Shown piece after piece: positions 43,789 through 52,144 of a stretch of 64,000 nucleotides of DNA (position 1 is its first letter; each line of letters begins with the position of its first letter). The DNA is from Rhodobacteraceae bacterium LNNU 3342. GTDB taxonomy: Bacteria > Pseudomonadota > Alphaproteobacteria > Rhodobacterales > Rhodobacteraceae. A program made the position numbers and the translations under genes. The DNA is taken from the NCBI GenBank assembly GCA_008711135.1, contig VUAW01000011.1:1-64000 (forward strand), in the 5' to 3' direction. The notes beneath the pieces are model-generated. The model saw nothing but the letters and a program-made list of their open reading frames with translations, did no database searches and had not been told where the DNA came from.

Positions 43789-44313
43789 ATGACAGACGCG
43801 CCCAAGATCAAGGGACTTTACCACTATTCGTTCCCCTGCCGCGATGGCGAGGAGACGCGCAGGTTCTACGAGGACATCATGGGCCTGCCGTTAGTGGCCT
43901 GCATGATGTCCGATGTGGTGCCCAGCACTGGGGAGAAGAAACCCTACTCGCATTTCTTCTTTGAAATGGGTGACGGGTCCTACATCGCCTTCTTCGACCT
44001 CGGCGAAAACCAGATGCCGCAACCTTCGCCCAACACGCCAGATTGGGTGATGCACTTTGCCGTAGAGGTTGAAAGCGTAGATGCCGTGCTCGCGATGAAG
44101 AAGCGGCTGAACGACGCCGGGATCAAGACGACGGACATCGTTGATCATCATTTCATCAACTCGATCTACTTCTTTGATCCGAACGGCCTGCGGCTGGAAG
44201 TCACCGCCCGGGTGGATGAGCCAGGCTTCCTGGAGCAGCAGGCCCGCGAGGCACATGATGAACTGAAGAGATGGACTGAAAAGAAAAAGAAGATGCTGGA
44301 AGGCGTCGCCTGA
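43789..44313 (+). CDS. VOC-family protein (glyoxalase or one-domain extradiol dioxygenase)
   Basis: A 174-residue vicinal-oxygen-chelate protein. The expected metal ligands are all visible: H12 in LYHYSFPCRDGEE, H89 in DWVMHFAVEVES and E137 in GLRLEVTARVD. This 2-His-1-Glu set is shared by extradiol dioxygenases, glyoxalases and epimerases. The last 30 residues form a charged helix. GGGAGG precedes the ATG. It is monocistronic, with a terminator at 44336. In this setting a dioxygenase or aldehyde-acid lyase role is possible, but sequence alone does not decide. Confidence 0.82.
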   Translation: MTDAPKIKGLYHYSFPCRDGEETRRFYEDIMGLPLVACMMSDVVPSTGEKKPYSHFFFEMGDGSYIAFFDLGENQMPQPSPNTPDWVMHFAVEVESVDAVLAMKKRLNDAGIKTTDIVDHHFINSIYFFDPNGLRLEVTARVDEPGFLEQQAREAHDELKRWTEKKKKMLEGVA

Positions 44314-44335
44314 ACTGACTGCCAATCCGGCCGTG

Positions 44336-44366
44336 GCGCCCGTCGGGGAATGTCCCCGGCGGGCGC
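44336..44366 (+). terminator. Terminator after VOC gene
   Basis: A 14-bp stem (44336-44349 with 44353-44366, one G-T pair) with a three-base loop, then TGTT. It lies 22 bases after the VOC stop codon. Confidence 0.75.
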
Positions 44367-44406
44367 TGTTCCTTCCGCGGAGGATAATGGTTGACCAGCC
44401 CCTCAA

Positions 44407-44443
44407 GTTTGTCATAGTCGAATAACATTCGATCAAGACAAAC
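44407..44443. promoter_or_regulatory. Nested double palindrome before hydrolase gene
   Basis: TCGAAT-AAC-ATTCGA (44418-44432) sits exactly inside a second inverted repeat, GTTTGTC (44407-44413) and GACAAAC (44437-44443). All arms are perfect and share one centre at 44425. It ends 11 bases before the start codon at 44455, where a bound protein or RNA hairpin would block expression. Confidence 0.65.
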
Positions 44444-44454
44444 TGGAATCCTGT

Positions 44455-45636
44455 ATGGCCAATCAGATCAAAGCCGGCTGGCGGCGCCAGATCCAGATCG
44501 TCTCGTTTCCGGAGGTGGCCAAGGCAACTGAGGTTTACGGCTTTGCCGGCAATTCTGGCATGGTCAACCTGGAAGGGCAGTTGCTTGCCGGGGATGCGCC
44601 GTCTAAGACCGTACTGGTGTTCATGCACCCGGCCTCGACTCTGCAACTCTTGCCGATGCCGATGGCGCTGGCTGACGCGGGCTTTAATGTGCTTTGTGCA
44701 GCCAGCCGCTATGCGCGCAATGACAGCGCGCTGATCATGGAGAAGGTCGCGATGGACCTGGGTCAGTGGATCCGACATGCGCGCGAGAAGCTGGGTTATG
44801 AGAAGGTGGTGCTGGTTGGCTGGTCAGGCGGTGGTTCGCTTTCGCTCTTCTACCAAGCGGAGGCGGAGAACCCGACCATCACCCATACGCCTGCCGGTGA
44901 TCCTGCGGATCTGGTGGCGGCGGGGCTGACGCCGGCAGATGGTGTGATCTTCATCGCAGCCCATCTGAGCCGCGCTGAAACAATGACCGAATGGCTGGAC
45001 CCGTCTGTGACCAACGAACTTGATCCCGACAGGCGCGATCCTGAATTCGACATCTATTCCGACACCTGCCCCCATCAGCCACCCTATGCGCCCGAGTTCA
45101 TAGCTCGGTTCCGCGAGGCGCAGCGGGCGCGCAACCGCCGCATCACTATTTGGGCGCAGGATCTGCTTGCCGACCTGAAGGCACGTGATACGCCTGAGGT
45201 AGAGCGCGCGTTCGTGGTCCATCGGACGATGTGCGACGTGCGCTGGCTCGACCCCAGCATCGACCCCAACGGGCGCAAGCCGGAATGGACCTACATGGGT
45301 CATCCCCGCACCGTGAACGTGGGGCCGGTCGGACTGGCCCGATATACCACGCTGCGATCCTGGCTGAGCCAGTGGAGCTATGACCTGTCAAATGCCAAAG
45401 GTCCCCTGAACGCGGCAAGGATAGCCCGTACACCAGTCCTGCAGATCGTTAACGGCGCCGATGATGCCGTGCCTGCTACCCATAATCCCGCGATCCGCGC
45501 CGCCTTGGCAACCGCTGACCAGACCTATGTCGAGATCGAGGAGGCGACACATTACTACCTGGGCCAGCCTGATCTGTTGGCGCGCTGTATCGAGACAGTA
45601 AGCGACTGGTGTGACGCGCGTGGGATGGGCCGTTGA
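44455..45636 (+). CDS. Alpha/beta hydrolase-like protein
   Basis: A 393-residue protein with an alpha/beta hydrolase core: nucleophile S124 in VGWSGGGS, acid in NGADDAVPATH (about 342) and histidine in EATHYYLGQ (about 363). A large insertion (about 140-300) between the nucleophile strand and the acid replaces the usual lid. An N-terminal stretch of about 50 residues precedes the core. A weak GGAA site precedes the ATG. It is followed by the FAD hydroxylase 82 bases away. The family is often found with aromatic or steroid genes; its substrate is unknown. Confidence 0.78.
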   Translation: MANQIKAGWRRQIQIVSFPEVAKATEVYGFAGNSGMVNLEGQLLAGDAPSKTVLVFMHPASTLQLLPMPMALADAGFNVLCAASRYARNDSALIMEKVAMDLGQWIRHAREKLGYEKVVLVGWSGGGSLSLFYQAEAENPTITHTPAGDPADLVAAGLTPADGVIFIAAHLSRAETMTEWLDPSVTNELDPDRRDPEFDIYSDTCPHQPPYAPEFIARFREAQRARNRRITIWAQDLLADLKARDTPEVERAFVVHRTMCDVRWLDPSIDPNGRKPEWTYMGHPRTVNVGPVGLARYTTLRSWLSQWSYDLSNAKGPLNAARIARTPVLQIVNGADDAVPATHNPAIRAALATADQTYVEIEEATHYYLGQPDLLARCIETVSDWCDARGMGR

Positions 45637-45717
45637 TCAGCGCAGGGGACTTCTGACGTCAAAGAATGCCGTTCCCAGACAAACGCCGACGTTCCCTGCC
45701 TGGAATCAACGCAGGCC

Positions 45718-46941
45718 ATGAAGCAGAAGGATCTTCACGTGCAAGCCAGAACCATCATGATCGCAGGGGCCGGAATAGGCGGATTGACGGCGGCGCTCGC
45801 GCTTTTGCAGCGGGGTTTCGACGTTATCGTATTCGAGCAGGCGCCTGAACTGAAAGAACTGGGCGCGGGCATCCAGATCGCCGCTAACGGGTCACGTGTG
45901 CTGATCGAGCTGGGGCTGGAAGAGCGGTTGAAGCCGATCATCTGCGAGGCTGCTTCGAAAGAGGTGCGGCTGTGGAACACCGGCCAGTCGTGGAAGCTGT
46001 TCGACCTAGGCGAAGATTCAATCAAGCGGTTCGGCGCGCCATACTGGATGGTTCACCGGGGCGATCTGCACCGGGTGCTGCTTGAGGCGGTGCGGGCGCT
46101 CAAGCCTGATGCGGTGGTGACTGGTGCGCAAGTTGATGGATTTGAGCAAGTTGGCGAGATCGTCACGGTACAGCTGGCGGATGGGCGAACCGCGTCTGGT
46201 CACGCGCTGATCGGGGCGGACGGGGTGCATTCAAGGCTGCGCTCGCAGATGTTCAAGTCGCCGCAGGTGCGGTTTGCGGGGCTCATGGCCTGGCGTGGGC
46301 TCGCGCCGATGGACAAGCTCTGCCCTGAGTTGCAGCGGCCGGTGGGCACCAACTGGATCGGGCCCGGCGGCCATGTGATCACCTACCCCATCCGCGGCAA
46401 CACGCTGCTGAATTTCGTTGGGCTGGTGGAGAATGTGGATTGGACCAGTGAAAGCTGGACCGAGGCTGGCACCAAGGAGGAATGCAAGGCCGACTTCGAA
46501 GGCTGGAACTCGTTGATCCATGAGGTTATCGACGTGATGAGCACGCCCTACCGCTGGGCGCTGGTGGGCCGAGACCCGCTGCCTGTCTGGACCCAGGGAA
46601 ACGTGACCCTTTTGGGGGACGCCTGCCATCCCACGTTGCCGTTCCTGGCGCAGGGGGCCATCATGGCGATCGAGGATGGGCTGATCGTGGCCCGCTGCCT
46701 CGAGGAGCAACCGGATCACATCCATTTGGCGTTCAAGACCTACGAGGGACTGCGCACAGAACGTACGGCGGCCATCGTGCGCGGGTCTGAGGCGAACCTG
46801 CACCGGTTCCACAACCAGGCGCTTGCCGAGCCGGTGACTGCGGTAGAGTATGTCGAGCGCGAGTGGCAGCCGGAAAAGGTGCGCAAGCGCTACGACTGGC
46901 TGTTTGAATATGATGCGACGCGGCTGCCGATACCGGCGTGA
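45718..46941 (+). CDS. FAD-dependent aromatic hydroxylase (3-hydroxybenzoate 6-hydroxylase/salicylate hydroxylase-like)
   Basis: A 407-residue class A flavoprotein monooxygenase. GAGIGG at 17-22 binds FAD, the DG motif is ALIGADGVHSRLR near 160-172, and the GD motif LLGDACHPTLPFLAQGA is near 298-314. It uses NADH or NADPH and O2 to hydroxylate a phenolic acid. With gentisate dioxygenase in the same island, 3-hydroxybenzoate or salicylate to gentisate is the natural reading. The ATG at 45718 has a poor ribosome site; a GTG at 45739 with AGAAGGA is an alternative start. A bidirectional terminator follows. Confidence 0.87.
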   Translation: MKQKDLHVQARTIMIAGAGIGGLTAALALLQRGFDVIVFEQAPELKELGAGIQIAANGSRVLIELGLEERLKPIICEAASKEVRLWNTGQSWKLFDLGEDSIKRFGAPYWMVHRGDLHRVLLEAVRALKPDAVVTGAQVDGFEQVGEIVTVQLADGRTASGHALIGADGVHSRLRSQMFKSPQVRFAGLMAWRGLAPMDKLCPELQRPVGTNWIGPGGHVITYPIRGNTLLNFVGLVENVDWTSESWTEAGTKEECKADFEGWNSLIHEVIDVMSTPYRWALVGRDPLPVWTQGNVTLLGDACHPTLPFLAQGAIMAIEDGLIVARCLEEQPDHIHLAFKTYEGLRTERTAAIVRGSEANLHRFHNQALAEPVTAVEYVEREWQPEKVRKRYDWLFEYDATRLPIPA

Positions 46942-46946
46942 CGAAG

Positions 46947-46965
46947 CGGGGGCCGATGGCCCCCG
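46947..46965. terminator. Bidirectional terminator between hydroxylase and ubiD
   Basis: CGGGGGCC and GGCCCCCG form an 8-bp perfect stem with a three-base loop in the 30-base gap between two convergent genes. Confidence 0.75.
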
Positions 46966-46971
46966 TTCTGC

Positions 46972-48504
46972 TCAGACGTTCAGGAAGTAGCGGCCCATGT
47001 CGTCCCGTTCGAGCCCCTGGGCGCGGAAGCTGTCAAGCTCACGGACGATTTCGCGGCCATCGCGGCTGCCGACGGCAGCGATCAGTTCCTCGAACCGTTT
47101 CGGGCCGTCCTCAAGCGCCGCGCGGATCGAGGGGAAGCGCTTTCCGTCATAGGTTGGGGCCGAGGGAGTTTGCAGTTCCCAGCGGCTGGCATGTTCCATC
47201 GGCCAAGTCAGGTCATACCCCGCCTTGGCCCCGGTGCGTGCGCCGTGCAGCGACGGATCCAGCGGGCTGAGCCGCACGCCGGTTGCGATGACCAGATCAC
47301 GGTCGGCTTGGAAGCGGGTGCCGAAAGCCCATTCCATCTGGTTGTCATCGAAAATGTCGATGTCGTCATTGACCACGAAGACGTTCTTGACCCCCACCGC
47401 CCCCAGCACCGCGTAAAGGGCGGAGCGGGCCTCGCCCGGATAGGTGGGCTTGATCGAAAAGCGCATACTCATTGATCCGCCTGCCGCGACCGGGGCGTAA
47501 ACGGCGACCGGCTGGCGGGCTACGCCTTCGAGCGCCGACCACACCGCAAGTTCCATCCGCAGGGCCTCCAAGTTCGAGGTGTCGGTCAAGTCCATGCGGT
47601 TGCCACTGATCGTGACGGTCTGGAACAGCGCATCGCGGCGGCGGGTGATAGCGGTGACATGGAAGACTGGGTTGGTCTTTACCCCGCCGTAGTAGCCCAG
47701 ATATTCGCCGTAAGGGCCTTCCTTTTCGACATAACCGGCTTCGTGGAAATATCCCTCGATAACGATTTCCGCGTCGGCGGGCACGTAGAGGTCGTTGGTC
47801 ACACATTTGACCACCGGCAGTGGCGCGGCGCGCAGGCTGGAAAGCAGCTCCAGCTCATCGGTCGGAACCTTCATCGTGGCAGAAACCATGTCGATGGGGT
47901 GGCAGCCGATGACATAGGCCACCGGCACCCTTTCGCCCCGGGCCGAGGCCGCCATGTACATCACCCGCAGGTCCGACGGGGCAATCAGGTCGACGCCGGC
48001 CTCGCGGGGGCCACGCATCATCAGGCGGCGCATGCCACAATTCCGGCGCCCAGTGGCAGGATCGGCCGTGTAGTCGATGGTGGCAGAAATATAGGGCGCA
48101 CCGTCCATGCCGTGCTGAAGATGGACCGGGAAATCCAGTAGATCGGCGTCTTCGCCGGTCTGCACCACCTGTTGCACGGGGGCTTCGTCGCGGCTCAGCT
48201 CGATCAATTCAGGCTTCAGGCCAAGGCGGCGCTTCATCTCCCGCGCTACCTCACGGGGCGGCACCCCAAAGGCCATCGCCAAACGCGCACGGCTGCCCAC
48301 GACGTTGCCGATCATTTCTTGGCCGCCGGCGTTCTTGAACCATACGGCCTTGGGGTTGTTTTGCAAGATCGCAGCGACGTCGATCAGGTCCACCGGCTCT
48401 TCGTGGACGTCCAGTTCGTTGGAGTGACCAAGTTCCTCGACAAAGCGACGCAGGCGGAAGCGGTCGATGTCAATGGTATCGATCGTCTCGGTTGCGATGT
48501 TCAT
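46972..48504 (-). CDS. ubiD: UbiD-family prenyl-FMN-dependent decarboxylase
   Basis: A 510-residue UbiD/Fdc-type enzyme for reversible (de)carboxylation of aromatic or acrylic acids with prenyl-FMN made by UbiX. Visible marks are NCGMRRLMMRGP (about 180-191), with a likely catalytic arginine, and YVEKEGPYGEYLGYYGG (about 283-299), which contains the conserved acidic pair. GGGAGG precedes the ATG at 48504. UbiX is 13 kb away in the same island. Candidate substrates are a hydroxybenzoate, a phthalate-type diacid or a cinnamate; the sequence does not decide. The 16-mer at 48565 lies in its promoter region. Confidence 0.9.
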   Translation of the reverse strand: MNIATETIDTIDIDRFRLRRFVEELGHSNELDVHEEPVDLIDVAAILQNNPKAVWFKNAGGQEMIGNVVGSRARLAMAFGVPPREVAREMKRRLGLKPELIELSRDEAPVQQVVQTGEDADLLDFPVHLQHGMDGAPYISATIDYTADPATGRRNCGMRRLMMRGPREAGVDLIAPSDLRVMYMAASARGERVPVAYVIGCHPIDMVSATMKVPTDELELLSSLRAAPLPVVKCVTNDLYVPADAEIVIEGYFHEAGYVEKEGPYGEYLGYYGGVKTNPVFHVTAITRRRDALFQTVTISGNRMDLTDTSNLEALRMELAVWSALEGVARQPVAVYAPVAAGGSMSMRFSIKPTYPGEARSALYAVLGAVGVKNVFVVNDDIDIFDDNQMEWAFGTRFQADRDLVIATGVRLSPLDPSLHGARTGAKAGYDLTWPMEHASRWELQTPSAPTYDGKRFPSIRAALEDGPKRFEELIAAVGSRDGREIVRELDSFRAQGLERDDMGRYFLNV

Positions 48505-48564
48505 GCGGTTTCCTCCCATGCAGATGCTTGGAGAAAACCGTACGGGCAAACCCGTAGTGGATCA

Positions 48565-48580
48565 AACGTTATTAAACATT
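48565..48580. promoter_or_regulatory. Operator-like 16-mer before ubiD
   Basis: AACGTTATTAAACATT matches the perfect palindrome at 34566-34581 in 13 of 16 positions and keeps its symmetry in part. It lies 61 bases upstream of the ubiD start and just after the end of the marR gene. It suggests common control of ubiD and the SDR/hydrolase promoter region. Confidence 0.45.
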
Positions 48581-48600
48581 ATGCAGGGCCGGTCACCTGA

Positions 48601-49056
48601 TCACGCGTGCGTCATCCTTGTGATCTGGGCGCGCAGGGTGTCATGCAGCATCTGGCGCTGGTCCGGCGGCAGGCTCTCAAGAAGCTCTGCCTCGAGCTCG
48701 TCGGCGATCCCGTCGCAGACTTCCAGCAGGGCAAGGCCCTCGGGCAGGACCCGCGCGATCAGGATGCGCTTGTTCTGCTCGCTTTCAGTCCGTGCGATCA
48801 GGCCGCGCCGTTCCAGCGCCGTGACGGATTCGTTCATCGTCTGTGGAGTGACGAAGAAGCGGCGCGACAGTTCGGCTGAGGAGATCCCGTCGCGGTCCCT
48901 GATAAGCGTCAGGATCGTGTACTGCAGGCTGCCCAACTTGTGCGGCTTGAGTCGCTCATCAAGGGCTTTGCGTAGCAGAAGGTTCAGGTTGTTGATCAGG
49001 TAGATCATGCGCGGGCGCAGCGCCCCGGCAGCGCTTTTGCGCGATGCTGATGACAT
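48601..49056 (-). CDS. MarR-family transcriptional regulator
   Basis: A 151-residue MarR regulator with the winged helix at about 40-110: LGSLQYTILTLIRDRDGISSAE-like opening, FFVTPQTMNESVTALERRGLI, then the wing with RILIARVLPEG. Members such as CouR and FerC repress hydroxycinnamate genes and are released by hydroxycinnamoyl-CoA. It is divergent from the hydratase/lyase at 49122 with a 65-base gap holding CTTATATATG, which recurs before the acyl-CoA synthetase at 54557. Confidence 0.87.
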   Translation of the reverse strand: MSSASRKSAAGALRPRMIYLINNLNLLLRKALDERLKPHKLGSLQYTILTLIRDRDGISSAELSRRFFVTPQTMNESVTALERRGLIARTESEQNKRILIARVLPEGLALLEVCDGIADELEAELLESLPPDQRQMLHDTLRAQITRMTHA

Positions 49057-49073
49057 TGACAGTGTAAGGGTTC

Positions 49074-49083
49074 CTTATATATG
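49074..49083. promoter_or_regulatory. CTTATATATG element, copy 1
   Basis: This AT-rich 10-mer lies between the divergent marR and hydratase/lyase genes, 39 bases before the 49122 start. The identical 10-mer lies before the synthetase gene at 54464. It may be part of a MarR operator or a -10-like element. Confidence 0.45.
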
Positions 49084-49121
49084 ATCTCCTTTCATACTAG
49101 AGGAAGTCAGGGAGACTGACA

Positions 49122-49979
49122 ATGAGCGACACAGCAACCGGCCTCGGCGAAGGGGCGGGGTGGGGAGAGTTCGTCACCACCGAAGTGCGCGACGGGATCG
49201 CATGGATCACACTGAACCGCCCGGACAAGCGCAACGCCATCAATCCCGGTATCGTGCGTGAAATGACTGCTGTTCTGGATGCGATGGAGGGCGATGATGC
49301 GGCCGAGGTGCTGGTCATTACCGGTGCAGGGGATGCATTCTCCGCGGGGCAGGACCTCAAGGAATATTTCCGTGAAACGGAAAACTGGCCTCCGCATGAG
49401 CGGGATCGGATGTTCGCGGCAAATGCCGCGTGGCAGTGGCGGCGGCTCATGTACTATCGCAAGCCGACCATTGCGATGGTGAACGGGTGGTGCTTTGGCG
49501 GGGCATTTCAGGTGTTGGTGGGATGCGATCTGGCGATTGCGGCCGAAGATGCCACCTTTGGCCTCTCAGAGATCAACTGGGGCATCATACCGGCCGGGAT
49601 CGTCACGAAGTCCGTGTCCATGGTCATGCCACAGCGGGACGCGATGTATTACATCATGACCGGTGAGACCTTTTCAGGCACGCAGGCCGCCGAGATGAGG
49701 CTGGTCAACAAGGCTGTACCGCTGGATCAGCTGCGGGACGAGGTAACAAGGCTGGCCGAAACATTGAGAAAGAAGAATCCCCATGTGCTGCGTGCTTGCA
49801 AGACGGCGTATCATCATGTGCGTCAGATGGGCTGGGAACAGTCGCTGGAATACCTGATGGCCAAGTCGGACGCGACCAAGTTCCGCGACCCCGAGCGCGG
49901 CGACGAAAAGGGCATGTCGCAGTTCATCGATCAGAAGAAGTTCAAGCCCGGCTTAGGTGCCTATGACCGGGAGAGCTAA
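49122..49979 (+). CDS. Enoyl-CoA hydratase/lyase, hydroxycinnamoyl-CoA hydratase-lyase-like (paralogue 1)
   Basis: A 285-residue crotonase-fold enzyme close to p-hydroxycinnamoyl-CoA hydratase/lyase, which converts feruloyl- or coumaroyl-CoA to a benzaldehyde and acetyl-CoA. AGQDLKEYF (about 76-84) and NGWCFGGAF (121-129) form the oxyanion hole, and E150 in FGLSEINWG matches catalytic E143 of the Pseudomonas enzyme. The position of S123 in that enzyme is Q130 here, so activity or substrate may differ. The start is chosen after AGGAAGTCAGGGAGACTGAC-type purine-rich leader. It is divergent from the MarR gene, its likely regulator. Confidence 0.82.
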   Translation: MSDTATGLGEGAGWGEFVTTEVRDGIAWITLNRPDKRNAINPGIVREMTAVLDAMEGDDAAEVLVITGAGDAFSAGQDLKEYFRETENWPPHERDRMFAANAAWQWRRLMYYRKPTIAMVNGWCFGGAFQVLVGCDLAIAAEDATFGLSEINWGIIPAGIVTKSVSMVMPQRDAMYYIMTGETFSGTQAAEMRLVNKAVPLDQLRDEVTRLAETLRKKNPHVLRACKTAYHHVRQMGWEQSLEYLMAKSDATKFRDPERGDEKGMSQFIDQKKFKPGLGAYDRES

Positions 49980-50001
49980 GGCGGCTTTCCCAGCGAGGTA
50001 G

Positions 50002-50030
50002 AGCGGCCGGAATACCGGCCGCTTATTTGG
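50002..50030. terminator. Terminator between hydratase/lyase and tctA
   Basis: A 9-bp stem (50002-50010 with 50015-50023) and a four-base loop are followed by TATTT. It lies between convergent genes. Confidence 0.75.
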
Positions 50031-50043
50031 GTCTTCCATGTAC

Positions 50044-51570
50044 TTATTCGGCAGCCGCAGAGTTCCGTGCCGCGCGGCGGATACTGCGGCTGCGGAAGGC
50101 TGCCCAAAGCGTGAAGACGACAATCAAGAATGCCAGCGCGAGAAAGGTGCCGCTGATGGGTCGTGTCAGGAACACGGTGTAGTCACCTCGATGCAGCATC
50201 AACGTGCGACGCAGATTTTCTTCCAGCATCGGGCCAAGGATCAGCCCCAGCACCAGTGGTGCGGGTTCGAAGCGGAGGTATGTCATCAGGCAGCCAAGCA
50301 CCCCGAAAAACAGCAGGACGTACAGGTCGGTCACGCTGTTGTTCACGCTGTAGACGCCGATGCAAATGAAGGCGATGATGAAAGGGTAGAGCACCGAGTA
50401 GGGAATTGACAGCATCCGCACCCACAGTCCGATCAGCGGTATGTTCAGCAGCAGCAACAGGAAATTACCGATCAGGAAGCTGACCAGCAGGCCCCAGAAC
50501 AGGTCGGGATGCGCGGTGATGACGGCGGCCCCTGGCTGGATGCCGTGGATGATCATCGCGCCCATCATGATCGCCATGATCACGTCGCCCGGGATGCCCA
50601 GCGTCAGGGTGGGAATGAAGGCCGTCTGGACGGCAGCGTTGTTGGCGGCCTCGGGTCCTGCAATGCCCTCGATCGCGCCATTGCCAAAGCGGCTGGGATC
50701 CTTGGCGACACGCTTTTCCATTGCATAGGACATGAAGGCGGCCAGAAGACCCCCTGTGCCAGGCAGCGCCCCGAAGAACGAGCCGAGCCCCGTGCCGCGC
50801 AGCATCGCGCCGCGCGATTTCTGCCAGTCGTCCTTGGTGGGTACCATCGACCGGAAGGTGATGTCTCGCGCGCTGAGCTTGCGCGGCATGATCTTGCCGG
50901 CGTTGCGGATCACCTCTGGCAGGCCAAAGATGCCCAGTGCGACGGCGACCAGAGGCAAGCCTTCGTATAATTCGTCCACCCCATAGCTGAATCGCAGCAA
51001 GCCGCTGTGCAGGTCCCGCCCGACCAGCCCTAGGATCAGCCCAAGCCCGATCATTGCTATTCCTCGCAGAGGAGAGCCGGAAGAGAGCATCGACGCCGCG
51101 ACAAGGCCCAAAACCATCAGCGCAAAGAAATCCGGGCCGCTGAAGCTCATGGCCAGCGCGGCCAGCGGGGGCGAGAAGATGCCCATGATGATCATGCCGA
51201 TGATGCTGCCGACAAACGACGCGATGGCGGTTATGAAGAGCGCCACTCCGGCCCGGCCATGCTGCGCCATTGGATAGCCGTCAAGGCATGTCACGGCGGA
51301 GGAGGGCGAGCCGGGCAGGTTGAGCAGAATGGAGGCGGTGGAGCCGCCGTAATTTGATCCGTAGTATATGCCGGCCAGCATGATCAGCGCGTGCGTGGCC
51401 TCAAGCCCGAAGGTAAGCGGAAGCAGAAGCGCGATCGCAGCCAGCGCCCCGATGCCGGGAAGGACGCCGACGAACGTCCCCAGCGTCACGCCGATGAAGC
51501 AATACCACAGTCCCTGCAGCGAAAAAGCGACGCTGAAGCCAAGGGAAAGGTTGGACATGAGGTCGTTCAT
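50044..51570 (-). CDS. tctA: Tripartite tricarboxylate transporter large permease (TctA family)
   Basis: A 508-residue membrane protein with about 11-12 hydrophobic segments. The two TctA repeats each carry a conserved proline-glycine motif: GVLPGIGALAAIALLLPL near 36-53 and GALPGTGGLLAAFMSYAME near 255-273, plus YGGSTASILLNLPGSPSS near 72-89. It imports carboxylates with an ion gradient using the binding protein at 52145. The start at 51570 overlaps the tctB stop (ATGA). Homologues import citrate, terephthalate and other aromatic acids; given the island, an aromatic acid is plausible. Confidence 0.9.
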   Translation of the reverse strand: MNDLMSNLSLGFSVAFSLQGLWYCFIGVTLGTFVGVLPGIGALAAIALLLPLTFGLEATHALIMLAGIYYGSNYGGSTASILLNLPGSPSSAVTCLDGYPMAQHGRAGVALFITAIASFVGSIIGMIIMGIFSPPLAALAMSFSGPDFFALMVLGLVAASMLSSGSPLRGIAMIGLGLILGLVGRDLHSGLLRFSYGVDELYEGLPLVAVALGIFGLPEVIRNAGKIMPRKLSARDITFRSMVPTKDDWQKSRGAMLRGTGLGSFFGALPGTGGLLAAFMSYAMEKRVAKDPSRFGNGAIEGIAGPEAANNAAVQTAFIPTLTLGIPGDVIMAIMMGAMIIHGIQPGAAVITAHPDLFWGLLVSFLIGNFLLLLLNIPLIGLWVRMLSIPYSVLYPFIIAFICIGVYSVNNSVTDLYVLLFFGVLGCLMTYLRFEPAPLVLGLILGPMLEENLRRTLMLHRGDYTVFLTRPISGTFLALAFLIVVFTLWAAFRSRSIRRAARNSAAAE

Positions 51571-52025
51571 GGGCGCCACCGGACGATGTCGGCGTTCATG
51601 CCCAACCCGACCTTGAAGATCAGGACGGAAACGACAGGAACGGCAATTGCAAGGAGGATCTTCTGCAGCAACGGGGTGCTTTCATCTGCAAGCGAGCCCA
51701 GGAAGACGGCGACCGCTGTGGCCGGAAACATGCCGAAGCGCTGGATCATCAGCGCAAAGGCGATCACGCCGGCCAGGATCAGCAGCAGGCCACGCAGGCT
51801 AGGCAACTGCCCGAACTGCATCTCTTCCCGCGGCGGGCGCAGACCCTCCAGCACGATGCCCACGCCGATGATCAGCATAGCTAGGCCGATGTAGTAGGGA
51901 AAGTATCCCGGCCCCATGTTGCGGGCGTTGCCCATGCTGAAGGAGAGCGACTCGATAACCGACAGGACGCCGATCAGGATCACGAAGAGCCCTGCCAGAA
52001 CGTCTATCTTGTTGAGCTTCGCCAC
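51567..52025 (-). CDS. tctB: Tripartite tricarboxylate transporter small permease (TctB family)
   Basis: A 152-residue membrane protein with four hydrophobic segments (about 8-27, 40-60, 80-98 and 100-140 in two parts), the normal TctB layout. The GTG start has GGAGGCA in front. It overlaps tctA by four bases and follows the binding-protein gene by 119 bases. It stabilises the TctA pore in the inner membrane. Confidence 0.85.
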   Translation of the reverse strand: MAKLNKIDVLAGLFVILIGVLSVIESLSFSMGNARNMGPGYFPYYIGLAMLIIGVGIVLEGLRPPREEMQFGQLPSLRGLLLILAGVIAFALMIQRFGMFPATAVAVFLGSLADESTPLLQKILLAIAVPVVSVLIFKVGLGMNADIVRWRP

Positions 52026-52144
52026 AAGTGCCTCCGATACTCATGTTGTGTGGAGATTGCTTACGGGAGCGGCGGCAGGAGGTTGACGCTCTCTGCCGCC
52101 TTCGGTTCTAGCAGCATCATGCGCAGAGGCAGATGGATGCCGGT

